Assembly (NCBI GenBank): GCA_017992175.1
Contig: JAGOPD010000008.1
Coordinates: 1-64,000, forward strand
Length of the DNA stretch: 64,000 bases
Origin: Candidatus Saccharicenans sp.
Lineage (GTDB): Bacteria; Acidobacteriota; Aminicenantia; Aminicenantales; Saccharicenantaceae
Direction of reading: 5' to 3'
Made by a program: the position numbers and the translations under genes
Shown: one piece after another, positions 32,773-41,514 of the stretch
Layout of the letters: each line of letters starts with the position of its first letter
Position numbering within the stretch: position 1 is the first letter of the stretch
Notes under the pieces: generated by a model
The model's input: only the letters and a program-made list of their open reading frames with translations
Database searches by the model: none
Told to the model about the DNA's origin: nothing

Positions 32773-32788
32773 AGCAAGAATCGGGCCA
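32773..32788 (-). promoter_or_regulatory. Sigma-54 promoter (-24/-12) of secreted peptide 2 operon
   Basis: The minus strand reads TGGCCCGATTCTTGCT, matching TGGCNC-N5-TTGCW. It differs from the peptide 1 promoter only inside the spacer. The stretch from here to 33061 is otherwise non-coding. Confidence 0.82.
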
Positions 32789-33061
32789 AAAGGCCGGGCC
32801 CCAGGCCAGCCGCCAGCCGAGAGAAATCATAGACAGATAAAAAAGTAACAACTGGGGTTTATAAATGGTGATCATCAATCTAGAAAGACGGAGATGGCGG
32901 ATAAATTTCTCACCGGGCTAAAGGCGGCTTTTTTCTGGTAGCCAAAGGCAAGGATGATAGAAAAATATTCCGGTCTGGGCCGGGTGTCCTCTGCCGGCGG
33001 TAACCGCCTGGTTAACACCCGTTGACCCCGGTCAAAACGGGCGGAAACAAATATTTACTTT
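32789..33061. other. Intergenic region with hairpin downstream of the M29 peptidase gene
   Basis: No gene seen. CCCGTTGACC (33018-33027) pairs with GGTCAAAACGGG (33030-33041) with one bulge, forming a hairpin about 20 bp after the M29 stop codon. There is no T-run after it on the minus strand. It may be a 3'-end structure or a regulator site for the upstream-activating region of peptide 2. Confidence 0.35.
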
Positions 33062-34009
33062 TTAGATCAGATATTTCCCGTTTTTGGCGATGTATTTGCC
33101 TTTGGCGATAATCGTAGCTTTATCTATTAAAGCATCATAGTGGTGTTGACTTGTATTCCGGCCAATCCCATAAGAGTCGCCAATAGCAAAATGAACGGTT
33201 CCAAAGGCTTTTTCAGCTTCCAGCATATTGGGACAGATCCGGGCTCCAGGATTGGTGCCAATCCCGAATTCGCCGATCATCAGGCCAGTTTGATCAGAGC
33301 CAATATTTTTGACTATAGCTTCAATTCCTTTGCCCTTATAGCGGACGAGCCGGCCTTCTTTAAATTCCATTTCACCCCGGCCAACTTTGTCATCAATCAA
33401 ACTGCTGACCAGTTTTCCGCTGAAGGTCTCTTCCACCGGGCAGGTAAAGGCTTCGCCGGCGGGCAGGTTTCCGTGCTGGCCCTTTTTACTGATATCGCCA
33501 TTATCGTTATCCCATCTGCGCCCCTTGACGCTGAAACTGATGTGGGTCCCGTCTTCGTTCTCAATTATTACCCGGTCCGCATCTTTCATGGCCCGGATAA
33601 CTTTATTGGTAAAGGCATTCATTTTGGTAAAGTCAATATTGACCAGCCTTTCCATCATGTCCCTGGTAATACCGGGCATCATACATATCCGGCCGTATTT
33701 TCTCCCCTGGCTGACCATAAAACTCCGGAACGGTTTTTCCTCAATTCTGCTCTCAAGCAGATAGACGATGACCTGAGCTTTTTCAGTTAAAAGTTTGAAG
33801 AGTTTGGTTGGGCCGGTAATGGGCCGCAGACTCTCGGTCATCAGGTAGGTGGTTGTTTCGGCTCCGGTTTTTTTGGCGTAAAAAGCCAGAGCTTCGGCTA
33901 TTTCCATTTTTTGCCGGTCAGTGACCAGCAGAAAATTTTCTCCAGCCTTTATTTTAAGTGATTGGATAATGGCCCTTTCGGCTGCCTGATAAAGTTTATT
34001 GACTTTCAT
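33062..34009 (-). CDS. M29-like aminopeptidase (AmpS/thermophilic aminopeptidase family)
   Basis: A 315-residue metallopeptidase-fold protein. Family blocks: GNLPAGEAFTCPVE (metal ligand Glu), GEFGIGTNPGARIC, EKAFGTVHFAIGDSYGIG (ligand Glu and His) and HHYDALIDKATI (His/Asp ligands). M29 enzymes release N-terminal residues from peptides in the cytoplasm using two metal ions. At 315 aa it is shorter than the ~410-residue classical enzymes, like a compact subgroup, so substrate may differ. It lies 21 bp after the OPT transporter gene, so imported peptides may be trimmed by it. Confidence 0.8.
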   Translation of the reverse strand: MKVNKLYQAAERAIIQSLKIKAGENFLLVTDRQKMEIAEALAFYAKKTGAETTTYLMTESLRPITGPTKLFKLLTEKAQVIVYLLESRIEEKPFRSFMVSQGRKYGRICMMPGITRDMMERLVNIDFTKMNAFTNKVIRAMKDADRVIIENEDGTHISFSVKGRRWDNDNGDISKKGQHGNLPAGEAFTCPVEETFSGKLVSSLIDDKVGRGEMEFKEGRLVRYKGKGIEAIVKNIGSDQTGLMIGEFGIGTNPGARICPNMLEAEKAFGTVHFAIGDSYGIGRNTSQHHYDALIDKATIIAKGKYIAKNGKYLI

Positions 34010-34030
34010 CTTAACTTTCCTTTCTGTTAA

Positions 34031-36037
34031 TTATTTTTCTTTCTTTGCTTCCCGGTAGACGAAAGCTATCAGCAAAATGAAGACCGCCAGGCTGATAAGC
34101 TCGCCATACTGGGCAAACCAGCCGGCTGGCTGGCCATCAACCCATTTACCATTTTCCAGCACCATCGGGATACCCAGGCTGATATAATGGTCAAGTTTTG
34201 TCAGCTTGAGAACAGCCAGAACGATGCCCATCAGGGCTCCTCCGGCAATGAAACCAGAGGAAATTAAAGTGCCCCGGTTATGTCTTCTTTCAGCCAGTTC
34301 TTTATCCCTGGTCGAATGCTTAACCAGGTGTGATAGAAAACCGCCAACCAGCAAAGGAGTGGTCAAATGGAGCGGCAAATACATACCCAGGGCCAGAGGC
34401 AGCGGCGGAATTGCAGATAATTCAGCCACCAGGGCCACCGCCACCCCCACCCCGTAAAGCAGCCAGGTAACCGGTTCTCTGGACATCATGGATTTAATAA
34501 CTGCGGCCATCAGATTAGCCTGGGGGGCGGCTAAGGTTCCACTCTGGAAAGAAAAAGCCTGATCCAGAATAAAAATGGCAATCCCAACGGTCAGGGCCGA
34601 GACCAGAATACCGGCGAATTTGAACCTTTCCTGATTTCGGGGAGTAGACCCAATCCAGTAGCCAATCTTCAGATCAGTAATAAAGCTGCCCGATACTGAT
34701 AAGGCCGTGCAAACCACCGCCCCGATGAGTAAGGCTACGGCCATTCCTTCCGGTCCTGATAGTCCAGCCCCGATTAAAAGCACGCTGGACAGGATGATGG
34801 TGATCAGGGTCATGCCTGAAACCGGGTTGGTCCCGACAATGGCAATGGCATTAGCGGCCACGGTAGTAAAGAGAAAAGATAGCAGAAAGCAAATAACCAC
34901 CCCAATCAGGGCAAATTTTAGATTGGATATCCAGAGGAAGTAGAAAAAGAGAGCAACTGCCGTCAGCCCCAGGCCAATGATAATTGTTGACATTTTCAGA
35001 TCACGGTCAGTCCTGGGGCGTTCACTGGCTTCTCCTGACTTTCTGCCTTTGAGAATTTCTTTAAAGCCTAAGGAAAAGGACTTGACCATAATTGGCATTG
35101 ATTTGATAATGCTGATCACCCCGGCCATAAAAATGGCCCCGATGCCAATATTCCGGACATAAGTATTAAAGATCTGGACTTCGGACATCTGACCGATAGG
35201 AAGGGTGCCAGGATAGATTGCCTGCGGGAAATGCTGGCCCAGAAACCAGATAACTGGAATGAAGGCAAAATGAGACAACAGGCCACCGGCGACGATGATG
35301 GCATTGTAACGGAAGCCGATAACATAGCCAAGGCCCAGAAAAGCGGACAGGGCATCTACCTTCAGAACCATTCTGGTTTTATCAGCCAGCCTGTCCATAA
35401 AGGGAATAAACCGGAAAGTTATAACTTCATTCCACAGCCTGACCCCGATGGCCAGGAATTCATACAGGCTGGCCACTACCACGCCCAGGATCAAAGGCTT
35501 AGCCTGGTCTTTACCGCCCTCGCTCGAGACCAGAATCTCAGTTGTAGCAGTAGCTTCAGGGAAGGGGAGTTTCCCGTGTTGTTCAACACAGAAATAACGC
35601 CGGAGGGGAATGAGGAACAAAATTCCCAGGCAGCCGCCCAGGAAAGTCGACAGGAAAATCTTAAAAATATTAATGGGCAAACCAATGATAAACAGGGCTG
35701 GAATGGTAAAAATAGCTCCGGCCACCAGGGCCCCGGAAGCTGCTCCAATCGACTGAATAATAACATTTTCCAGGATGGTATTTTTTCTGGAATAAGTGTA
35801 GCCGAGGCCGACGGCTAAGATGGCAATAGGAATAGCCGCTTCCGGCACCGTGCCAACTTTGAGGCCAAGATAGGCCATGGAAAAAGTAAAGAACAGAGCC
35901 ATTACCAGGCCCCAGAGAACGGACCGGGTGGTAACTTCAGGAATTATCTTTTCGGGGGGAACCAGCGGCCGGTATTTTTCTCCAGGAGCCAGCTGACGAT
36001 AAGCCTCAGGCGGCAGGGTTTCTCTTCTCTGCTCCAT
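34031..36037 (-). CDS. OPT-family oligopeptide transporter
   Basis: A 668-residue protein with about 14-16 membrane helices. Typical OPT stretches: SVLWGLVMALFFTFSMAYLGLKVG near the N-terminus, NVIIQSIGAASGALVAGAIF, FCVEQHGKLPFPEATATTEIL, and IGTNPVSGMTL-like segments (VGTNPVSGMTLITI). OPT carriers import oligopeptides or metal chelates with protons. First gene of a two-gene unit with the M29 peptidase; RBS AAGGAGGGCC before ATG 36037. Confidence 0.9.
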   Translation of the reverse strand: MEQRRETLPPEAYRQLAPGEKYRPLVPPEKIIPEVTTRSVLWGLVMALFFTFSMAYLGLKVGTVPEAAIPIAILAVGLGYTYSRKNTILENVIIQSIGAASGALVAGAIFTIPALFIIGLPINIFKIFLSTFLGGCLGILFLIPLRRYFCVEQHGKLPFPEATATTEILVSSEGGKDQAKPLILGVVVASLYEFLAIGVRLWNEVITFRFIPFMDRLADKTRMVLKVDALSAFLGLGYVIGFRYNAIIVAGGLLSHFAFIPVIWFLGQHFPQAIYPGTLPIGQMSEVQIFNTYVRNIGIGAIFMAGVISIIKSMPIMVKSFSLGFKEILKGRKSGEASERPRTDRDLKMSTIIIGLGLTAVALFFYFLWISNLKFALIGVVICFLLSFLFTTVAANAIAIVGTNPVSGMTLITIILSSVLLIGAGLSGPEGMAVALLIGAVVCTALSVSGSFITDLKIGYWIGSTPRNQERFKFAGILVSALTVGIAIFILDQAFSFQSGTLAAPQANLMAAVIKSMMSREPVTWLLYGVGVAVALVAELSAIPPLPLALGMYLPLHLTTPLLVGGFLSHLVKHSTRDKELAERRHNRGTLISSGFIAGGALMGIVLAVLKLTKLDHYISLGIPMVLENGKWVDGQPAGWFAQYGELISLAVFILLIAFVYREAKKEK

Positions 36038-36098
36038 TGGCCCTCCTTTTTTGCCAAATTTTCAGTCTATTGACAGATGGAATTGAATCTTTCTGTTT

Positions 36099-38021
36099 TT
36101 ACTCGCCAAAGCGGTTCAAGACTTCATCAGCTGTTTGACTGAACAATTGGTAATTTACCTGGATCTTCCTTTCCTGGATAGCCTTTTGGAGGTAGCTATA
36201 AATAAACATTTCCTGGGCATCGCTCAAAGCTTTGGCCATTTCCTCGCCCTTCACTTTTTCAAAATCCTCTCTGGTGACTTCTTTCCTTTCGAGGGTTCTG
36301 ACCACTGCATAACCATTGCCGACAGCTACCGGCTCGCTGGCCTGATTGACCGGTAAAGAGAAAACCAGACGCTCAACTTCAGCCGGCTCATCTATCAGGC
36401 TGAGATACTGTCCGTGCTTATAGGTTTCTACTCTTTTATATTCAAGACCATCTTTTTTGGCCAGCTCTTCCCAGTTAGCCTCTTGAGAAAAACGGATAGA
36501 ATTGAGTTTGGCTTTGGCCAGCTCCACCTTTTTCTCCTTAATTAAATCCTCACTAACCTGACCTTTAACCTCATCCAGACTGGCCTGATGCTCTGGATCT
36601 TTCTGGGTAAATTGAACTACGGCCACGCCTTCATAGGTAAAAACAGGCGATGAGATTTCGCCTTCCTTGAGTTCAAAGAGGACCTGGCTGATGGCTCCGG
36701 ATGAATCAACAGCTGCCAGCGGGTCGCCATTTTTAAGCCAGCCGGTGTCCTGAAGGCTTAATCCTTCTCTTCTGGCTGCCTCCTCCAGCTTTTTGGCTTT
36801 TTTAGCCACCTTAGCCAGGTTGTCCATCCGCTGCGAAGCCTTGTCCCGGGCTTTGTCTTCCATGAGTTGATTCTGGATCATGGCCTTGACTTCGGCCAGA
36901 GATCTGGTAATTTCAGGCATTTTTTCAGTGACTTTAAGGATAGCCACCGCCTGCCCTAAGTCAATTACCTGGGAGAGTTGCCCAGGTTCGAGCTGGTTAG
37001 CGGCCTGAATCTCAGCCGGTGACAGGTTTTGCCAGTCATAGTAACCCCAATCGCCGCCATTACTGGCTTTGTCGTCCTTGGAGTAAGTCCGGGCTAATTG
37101 GCCGAAATCTTCGCCAGCGTCAAGCCTGGTTTTTAGCTGTTCGCCCTGGTTCAAAATCTGCTGCCTGTCGGCCTCAGCATAAGGCAGGTAAATCCGGCTA
37201 ACCTTGATCTTAGCCGGTTCTTTGAACTGATTTATGTTATCTTTGTAATATTTTTCAAGCTCAGCATCTGAAATAGTCATCTCTTTTTTCAGATCATCTG
37301 TCTTCAGAAAGACATATTTGCCCTGGCGCCTTTCGGGTACCCGGTATTTCTGTTTATTTTTCTCGAAGTAACTCAGGAGCTCTGGTTCAGAAGGAGTGGA
37401 GTCTAACTGGATTTTGTCAATGGTCGCTACCAGATATTCAATCTTGGCACTGTCGTTTTGATTTTTATAATTTTCCCAGACCTCGGTTTCACTGACAGCG
37501 CACCCGGCAGTCAGCAGCCTGGTAACTTTTTCCAGGAGAATTTCTTCAGCCAGGCTCTGCTCAAACCTGTCAACAGCAATATGATTCCAGTCAAGAATTT
37601 GCTGGTATTCTTTAAAGCCGACGAATTGTCCCTCCCGCTGGAAGACTGGATAGGAGACAATCTTCTGCCGGATTTCCTCATCGCTGGCTTTAAGCCCCAT
37701 TTGCCTGGCAATATCAAGCAGAAGATATTGTTGAACTAATTGCTGCAACATTTGCTGGGGCAGGTTTAATTGACGGATCAGATCAGCTTTGAGATCAGGA
37801 TACTGGTTTTTCATACCGGTAATCCGCTGCTGAAGAATCTGGGCGAATTCCTGGGCAGTCAATTCATGGCTCCCAACCTTAATTATAGAATTAGCTTGTT
37901 TTGATTCTCCCAAACGTCCGGCGCCTCCCCAGACAGCAAAAATAGCTATGACAAAAGTGGCGATAATAATCCAGAGGATAGGGCTCAGGGATTTTAGATT
38001 CTTTCGCATAGTCTTGAGCAT
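36099..38021 (-). CDS. ppiD: Membrane-anchored periplasmic peptidyl-prolyl isomerase/chaperone, PpiD/SurA type
   Basis: A 640-residue protein. One N-terminal anchor (~12-32, SPILWIIIATFVIAIFAVWG) is followed by a SurA-like N-terminal domain (~45-200) with the typical VGSHELTAQEFAQILQQRI start, a parvulin domain (~260-370; IKVSRIYLP...FGQLARTYSKDDKASNGGDWGY), and a second, weaker parvulin-like region (~405-520). It helps envelope proteins fold after export. It is the last gene of the ispH-S1-HU-HIT block, 3 bp after the HIT gene. Confidence 0.88.
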   Translation of the reverse strand: MLKTMRKNLKSLSPILWIIIATFVIAIFAVWGGAGRLGESKQANSIIKVGSHELTAQEFAQILQQRITGMKNQYPDLKADLIRQLNLPQQMLQQLVQQYLLLDIARQMGLKASDEEIRQKIVSYPVFQREGQFVGFKEYQQILDWNHIAVDRFEQSLAEEILLEKVTRLLTAGCAVSETEVWENYKNQNDSAKIEYLVATIDKIQLDSTPSEPELLSYFEKNKQKYRVPERRQGKYVFLKTDDLKKEMTISDAELEKYYKDNINQFKEPAKIKVSRIYLPYAEADRQQILNQGEQLKTRLDAGEDFGQLARTYSKDDKASNGGDWGYYDWQNLSPAEIQAANQLEPGQLSQVIDLGQAVAILKVTEKMPEITRSLAEVKAMIQNQLMEDKARDKASQRMDNLAKVAKKAKKLEEAARREGLSLQDTGWLKNGDPLAAVDSSGAISQVLFELKEGEISSPVFTYEGVAVVQFTQKDPEHQASLDEVKGQVSEDLIKEKKVELAKAKLNSIRFSQEANWEELAKKDGLEYKRVETYKHGQYLSLIDEPAEVERLVFSLPVNQASEPVAVGNGYAVVRTLERKEVTREDFEKVKGEEMAKALSDAQEMFIYSYLQKAIQERKIQVNYQLFSQTADEVLNRFGE

Positions 38022-38024
38022 GGT

Positions 38025-38534
38025 TTATTTCTCCTGTTTCTTTTCTTCACGGGCAAAATAAGGTTTTAGACGATGGTAAATAGTCTGCAGATCTTCACAA
38101 AAGACCCGGGTTTCTCCAATAATTGGCATGAAATTGGAATCCCCTGGCCAGCGAGGAACAAGATGGAGATGAAAATGACCGGTCACACCCGCTCCGGCGC
38201 TCTGGCCGAGATTCATCCCGAGGTTAAAGCCCTGGGGCCGGTAAGCCTTTTTTAAGATCTGGAGTGCCACTGGCACCAGCCGGGCAGCTTCTTCCAGAAT
38301 TTCAGCTGGAGCCCTGTCCAGACTGGCCAGATGACGGTAAGGGGCAATCATCAGGTGCCCGGTGGTGTAAGGGAAACGGTTAACCAGAACAAAATTGTAT
38401 TTGCCGCGGTAAAGAATCAGGGCTTGCTCGTCATCTTTTTGCTTTAACGCCTGACAGAAGACGCAACCCTTCATCTTGATTGTCTTTTGGACATAAGCCT
38501 GTCTCCAGGGAGCGGTACAGTATTTCATAACCAT
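38025..38534 (-). CDS. HIT-family nucleotide hydrolase/transferase
   Basis: A 169-residue HIT protein with the histidine triad HFHLHLVP (H-x-H-x-H) near residue 125 and the zinc-binding CVFC knuckle near residue 24. The N-terminus YCTAPWRQAYV matches the longer HIT branch (AP4A phosphorylase/hydrolase-like). It acts on nucleotides linked at the phosphate. ATG 38534 overlaps the stop of the HU/IHF gene; ATG 38528 is equally possible. Confidence 0.88.
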   Translation of the reverse strand: MVMKYCTAPWRQAYVQKTIKMKGCVFCQALKQKDDEQALILYRGKYNFVLVNRFPYTTGHLMIAPYRHLASLDRAPAEILEEAARLVPVALQILKKAYRPQGFNLGMNLGQSAGAGVTGHFHLHLVPRWPGDSNFMPIIGETRVFCEDLQTIYHRLKPYFAREEKKQEK

Positions 38535-38818
38535 TATTTTTTCAGGCGGTTCAGAGCTTCCCTTAGAAGTTTCGAAGGTTTAAAATACAGGACTTTTTTC
38601 GGCGGGACTTTAACCAGTTCACCTGTTCTCGGATTTCTACCAGCTCTGGGAGCCCGCTGCCTGAAACGGAAACTGCCAAAACCGCGGATTTCGATTTCTT
38701 CGCCCTGCAGGATGGCCTCCTTGATCACGTCAAAAAAAAGATTGACGCCCGCTTCAGCTTCCTGCTTGGAAATATTAAGTTCACGGGCAACGGAATCAAC
38801 CAGGTCGGCCTTAATCAT
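38534..38818 (-). CDS. HU/IHF-family DNA-bending protein
   Basis: A 94-residue protein with the full HU/IHF fold: MIKADLVDSVARELNISKQEA start, EIEIRGFGSFRFRQRAPRAGRNPRTGE (the DNA-intercalating arm with its Pro at N-P-R) and the C-terminal helix. The sequence around the arm looks more like IHF-alpha than HU. It compacts DNA and can assist sigma-54 promoters by bending DNA between activator and polymerase. It overlaps the S1 gene stop by 4 bp. Confidence 0.92.
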   Translation of the reverse strand: MIKADLVDSVARELNISKQEAEAGVNLFFDVIKEAILQGEEIEIRGFGSFRFRQRAPRAGRNPRTGELVKVPPKKVLYFKPSKLLREALNRLKK

Positions 38819-40557
38819 GATTCGCCCTCCTTTTTGCGGTTATCCTTGGTAGACAGATTCTTGAGCTGCTCTTTTAACAGATCGCCGAGAGTCAACCGGT
38901 CACTCTGTCCTTCCATATATTTTTGAAATTCTTTCTTTTGTTGTTCCATCTGGGCCTGGCGGAAACTCAAACTGATCTTTCTGCCCTGAGGATTGAGCTT
39001 AATGATCTTAGCCATTCTTTCCTCGCCGATCTGGAAAACCTCAGCCGGGTTTTCAATCCGGTTATCGTCCAGCTCAGAATTAAAGACCACCCCTTCAATT
39101 CCAGGGACTATTTCAGCAAACAGACCGAAATTAGTAATTCTGACAATTTTCACTTTGACCAGATCTCCAACCTTTTGCCTGCAGAAAAAGTCCTCCCAGA
39201 TATCGCCTGCCAGCTGTTTTAGGCCCAGGGAAACTTTTTGTTTTTCGAGATCAACGTTAAGTAAAACAACTTCAATTTCTTCACCTGCTTTTAGTTTTTC
39301 AGATGGGTGTTTTATTTTTTCCCAGCTAATATCAGAGATATGAACGAGGCCTTCGATATCCTTGTCAACCTGGACAAAGGCTCCGAAATCAGTCAGACTG
39401 GTGATTTTTCCTTTGAGCCTGGCTCCCGGGTTGTGTTTTTGAGCAAAAAGTTCAAGGGGGTGAGGTGATGCCTGTTTCAGTCCGAGAGAAATCCGGTGCG
39501 TTTGGGGATTGACCTCCAGCACTTGAACTGTCACCTGCTGGCCAACGGTCAGGACTTTTTTGGGGTGGACCATTTTTTTGGACCAGGTGAGATCAGAGAT
39601 ATGAACCAGTCCTTCCACTCCCTTTTCCAGCTCGACAAAAGCCCCAAAATCAGTCAGGCTGACCACCCGGCCGGTCACTCTGGTTCCTGGCCCGTATTTT
39701 TTTTCAACACTCAACCAGGGATCAGGAGTCAGCTGCTTATAGCCTAAGGATATTTTTTCCTCGTTCTCATTAAAATCGAGGACAACCACTTCTACTTCCT
39801 GGCCAATCTCAAACAGTTCGGAGGGCCGGTTGATTTTTCCCCAGCTCATATCTGAGATGTGCAGCAAGCCTTCTATTCCACCCAGATCAATAAAAGCCCC
39901 GAAACTGGTCAATGATCTGACCACGCCTTTTACTTTTTCCCCTTTGACCAGATGGCTGAAGACCCGACGTTTTTTTCTTTCCCTTTCGTCCTGCAACAAG
40001 AGTTTCCGGGATAAAACTACGTCTTCATCATTCCCGTTATATTTCATGATTTTAAATTTAAGAGTCTGACCGAGAAGTGAATCGGGGTCTTTGAGCGGTC
40101 TAAGATCGGCATGGGCCAGAGGTAAGAAAGCCGGCAGGCCAACATCAACCATATAGCCATTTTTGGTTTTAGCTATGACCTGGCCGGTCACCCAGTTGCC
40201 AGTCCGGTAAGCTGTTTCGAGGTGTTCCAGAGCCCGTTGAATATCAGCTTTCTTTTTAGACAGGAGGTAATAACCATCCTGGGGTCTTGATTTTTCCAGC
40301 AAGGCTTCAATTTCGCTGCCAACCTTAATTTCTTCAAATTCTTTTGGATTGCGGAAATCCTCAACAGGAATCGCCCCTTCTGTTTTATGCCCGATGTCCA
40401 GCAGTAAATAGCCAGGAGCCTTTTTGACTACCCGGCCCTTAACGACTGTTCCGGCACTTAGCTCCTGATCAGACAGGTGGTACTGATCAAGCAGCCGTTC
40501 ATAATCTTCATCAGTCATTTGATCATCGGCTTTGGTGTTCTTTTTGGTCTCAGTCAT
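38815..40557 (-). CDS. rpsA: 30S ribosomal protein S1, six S1 domains
   Basis: A 580-residue protein with six S1 (OB-fold) RNA-binding repeats starting near residues 36, 118, 208, 292, 378 and 466 (for example GVVRSLTSFGAFIDLGGIEGLLHISD and GRVVSLTDFGAFVELEKG). Domains 1-2 are divergent and would bind the ribosome; 3-6 bind mRNA. A charged tail ends the chain. The ispH-rpsA order with 19 bp between is common in many bacteria. Confidence 0.93.
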   Translation of the reverse strand: MTETKKNTKADDQMTDEDYERLLDQYHLSDQELSAGTVVKGRVVKKAPGYLLLDIGHKTEGAIPVEDFRNPKEFEEIKVGSEIEALLEKSRPQDGYYLLSKKKADIQRALEHLETAYRTGNWVTGQVIAKTKNGYMVDVGLPAFLPLAHADLRPLKDPDSLLGQTLKFKIMKYNGNDEDVVLSRKLLLQDERERKKRRVFSHLVKGEKVKGVVRSLTSFGAFIDLGGIEGLLHISDMSWGKINRPSELFEIGQEVEVVVLDFNENEEKISLGYKQLTPDPWLSVEKKYGPGTRVTGRVVSLTDFGAFVELEKGVEGLVHISDLTWSKKMVHPKKVLTVGQQVTVQVLEVNPQTHRISLGLKQASPHPLELFAQKHNPGARLKGKITSLTDFGAFVQVDKDIEGLVHISDISWEKIKHPSEKLKAGEEIEVVLLNVDLEKQKVSLGLKQLAGDIWEDFFCRQKVGDLVKVKIVRITNFGLFAEIVPGIEGVVFNSELDDNRIENPAEVFQIGEERMAKIIKLNPQGRKISLSFRQAQMEQQKKEFQKYMEGQSDRLTLGDLLKEQLKNLSTKDNRKKEGES

Positions 40558-40576
40558 GGGTCACTTTCTCCTGATG

Positions 40577-41425
40577 TTAATTCTGCTGGCAGCTATTATT
40601 GATAGCCAGAACAGTTTTTCTGATGACCTCAGGCGGAGTGGAAGCCCCTCCTGAGATCCCTATTATTTTTGCTTCCCGAGTCATGTCGGGAGTTAATTCT
40701 TCGGGTGATTCAATAAAATAAGTCCTGATCTGTTTCCGGCGGGAAATCTCATATAGCCGGTTGGTATTAGAACTATTTTTCCCGCCAACAATAATCAGAG
40801 CTTCAACCTGGCTGGCCAGTTCAGCAGTAGCTTCCTGCCGGACCCTGGTTGACTGGCAGATAGTGTTATAAACTGAAAGTTCTTCGGTTTTTTCAGTCAG
40901 AATGGCCACAATTTTCCCGAAAAGCTGCATATCCTGTGTAGATTGGGCCAGAACAGCTCTTTTTTTCTTGAAAGGCAGGGCTTTAGCCTGCTCTTCATTT
41001 TCTACGACCACAGCCTGATGTTGACCGTAACCGAGCAATCCCTGGATCTCAGGATGATGACGGTTGCCGACTATTATGATTTCACTTTTGGCCCGGCTGA
41101 GCTGTTCAACTTTTTTCTGGATGTCTTTGACTTTGGGACAGGTGGCATCCACCAGGTTTATTTTCTTTTTCTGGAGAGCCCGGTAAACTGCGGGTGAAAT
41201 GCCATGGCTGCGGATAATGACGGTATCACCTGGCTTGAGCCTGGACAGGGAAGTAGTAATTTTAATGCCTCTTTTTTTCAGGTCAGAAATAACCTCAGGA
41301 TTATGAATAAGCTCACCCCAGGTAAAAATTCTTGATTGATTTTTCTTGGCAGTTTCGCTGGTCAGCCGCAAAGCTCTTTTCACTCCATAACAAAAACCGC
41401 TATTTCTGGCGATAATGATTTCCAT
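40577..41425 (-). CDS. ispH: 4-hydroxy-3-methylbut-2-enyl diphosphate reductase
   Basis: A 282-residue iron-sulfur enzyme, the last step of the MEP isoprenoid pathway, making IPP and DMAPP. The three cluster cysteines are in GFCYGVKRAL, DATCPKVKD and NTICQSTRVRQ; catalytic Glu is in the STQ/TEE region; SGGASTPPEVI is the conserved C-terminal motif. First gene of the operon; its promoter is at 41455-41483. Confidence 0.95.
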   Translation of the reverse strand: MEIIIARNSGFCYGVKRALRLTSETAKKNQSRIFTWGELIHNPEVISDLKKRGIKITTSLSRLKPGDTVIIRSHGISPAVYRALQKKKINLVDATCPKVKDIQKKVEQLSRAKSEIIIVGNRHHPEIQGLLGYGQHQAVVVENEEQAKALPFKKKRAVLAQSTQDMQLFGKIVAILTEKTEELSVYNTICQSTRVRQEATAELASQVEALIIVGGKNSSNTNRLYEISRRKQIRTYFIESPEELTPDMTREAKIIGISGGASTPPEVIRKTVLAINNSCQQN

Positions 41426-41454
41426 TGAATACTATAACTGAAGAATAGCCTCTA

Positions 41455-41483
41455 ATACTATAAAAGTAAGAACCCTTTGTCAA
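41455..41483 (-). promoter_or_regulatory. Sigma-70-type promoter of the ispH-rpsA operon
   Basis: On the minus strand TTGACA (41483-41478), a 17-bp spacer, then TAGTAT (41460-41455), 30 bp before the ATG. It sits between scpB and ispH, separating the two operons. No clear SD precedes ATG 41425. Confidence 0.55.
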
Positions 41484-41514
41484 CCCTAAATACCGGTAAT
41501 ATCTTTAGTTAGAG

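Noticed and set aside
33018-33041. Rho-independent terminator after the M29 gene
   Set aside because: The inverted repeat is real but no T-run follows on the transcribed strand, so it is listed only as a hairpin.
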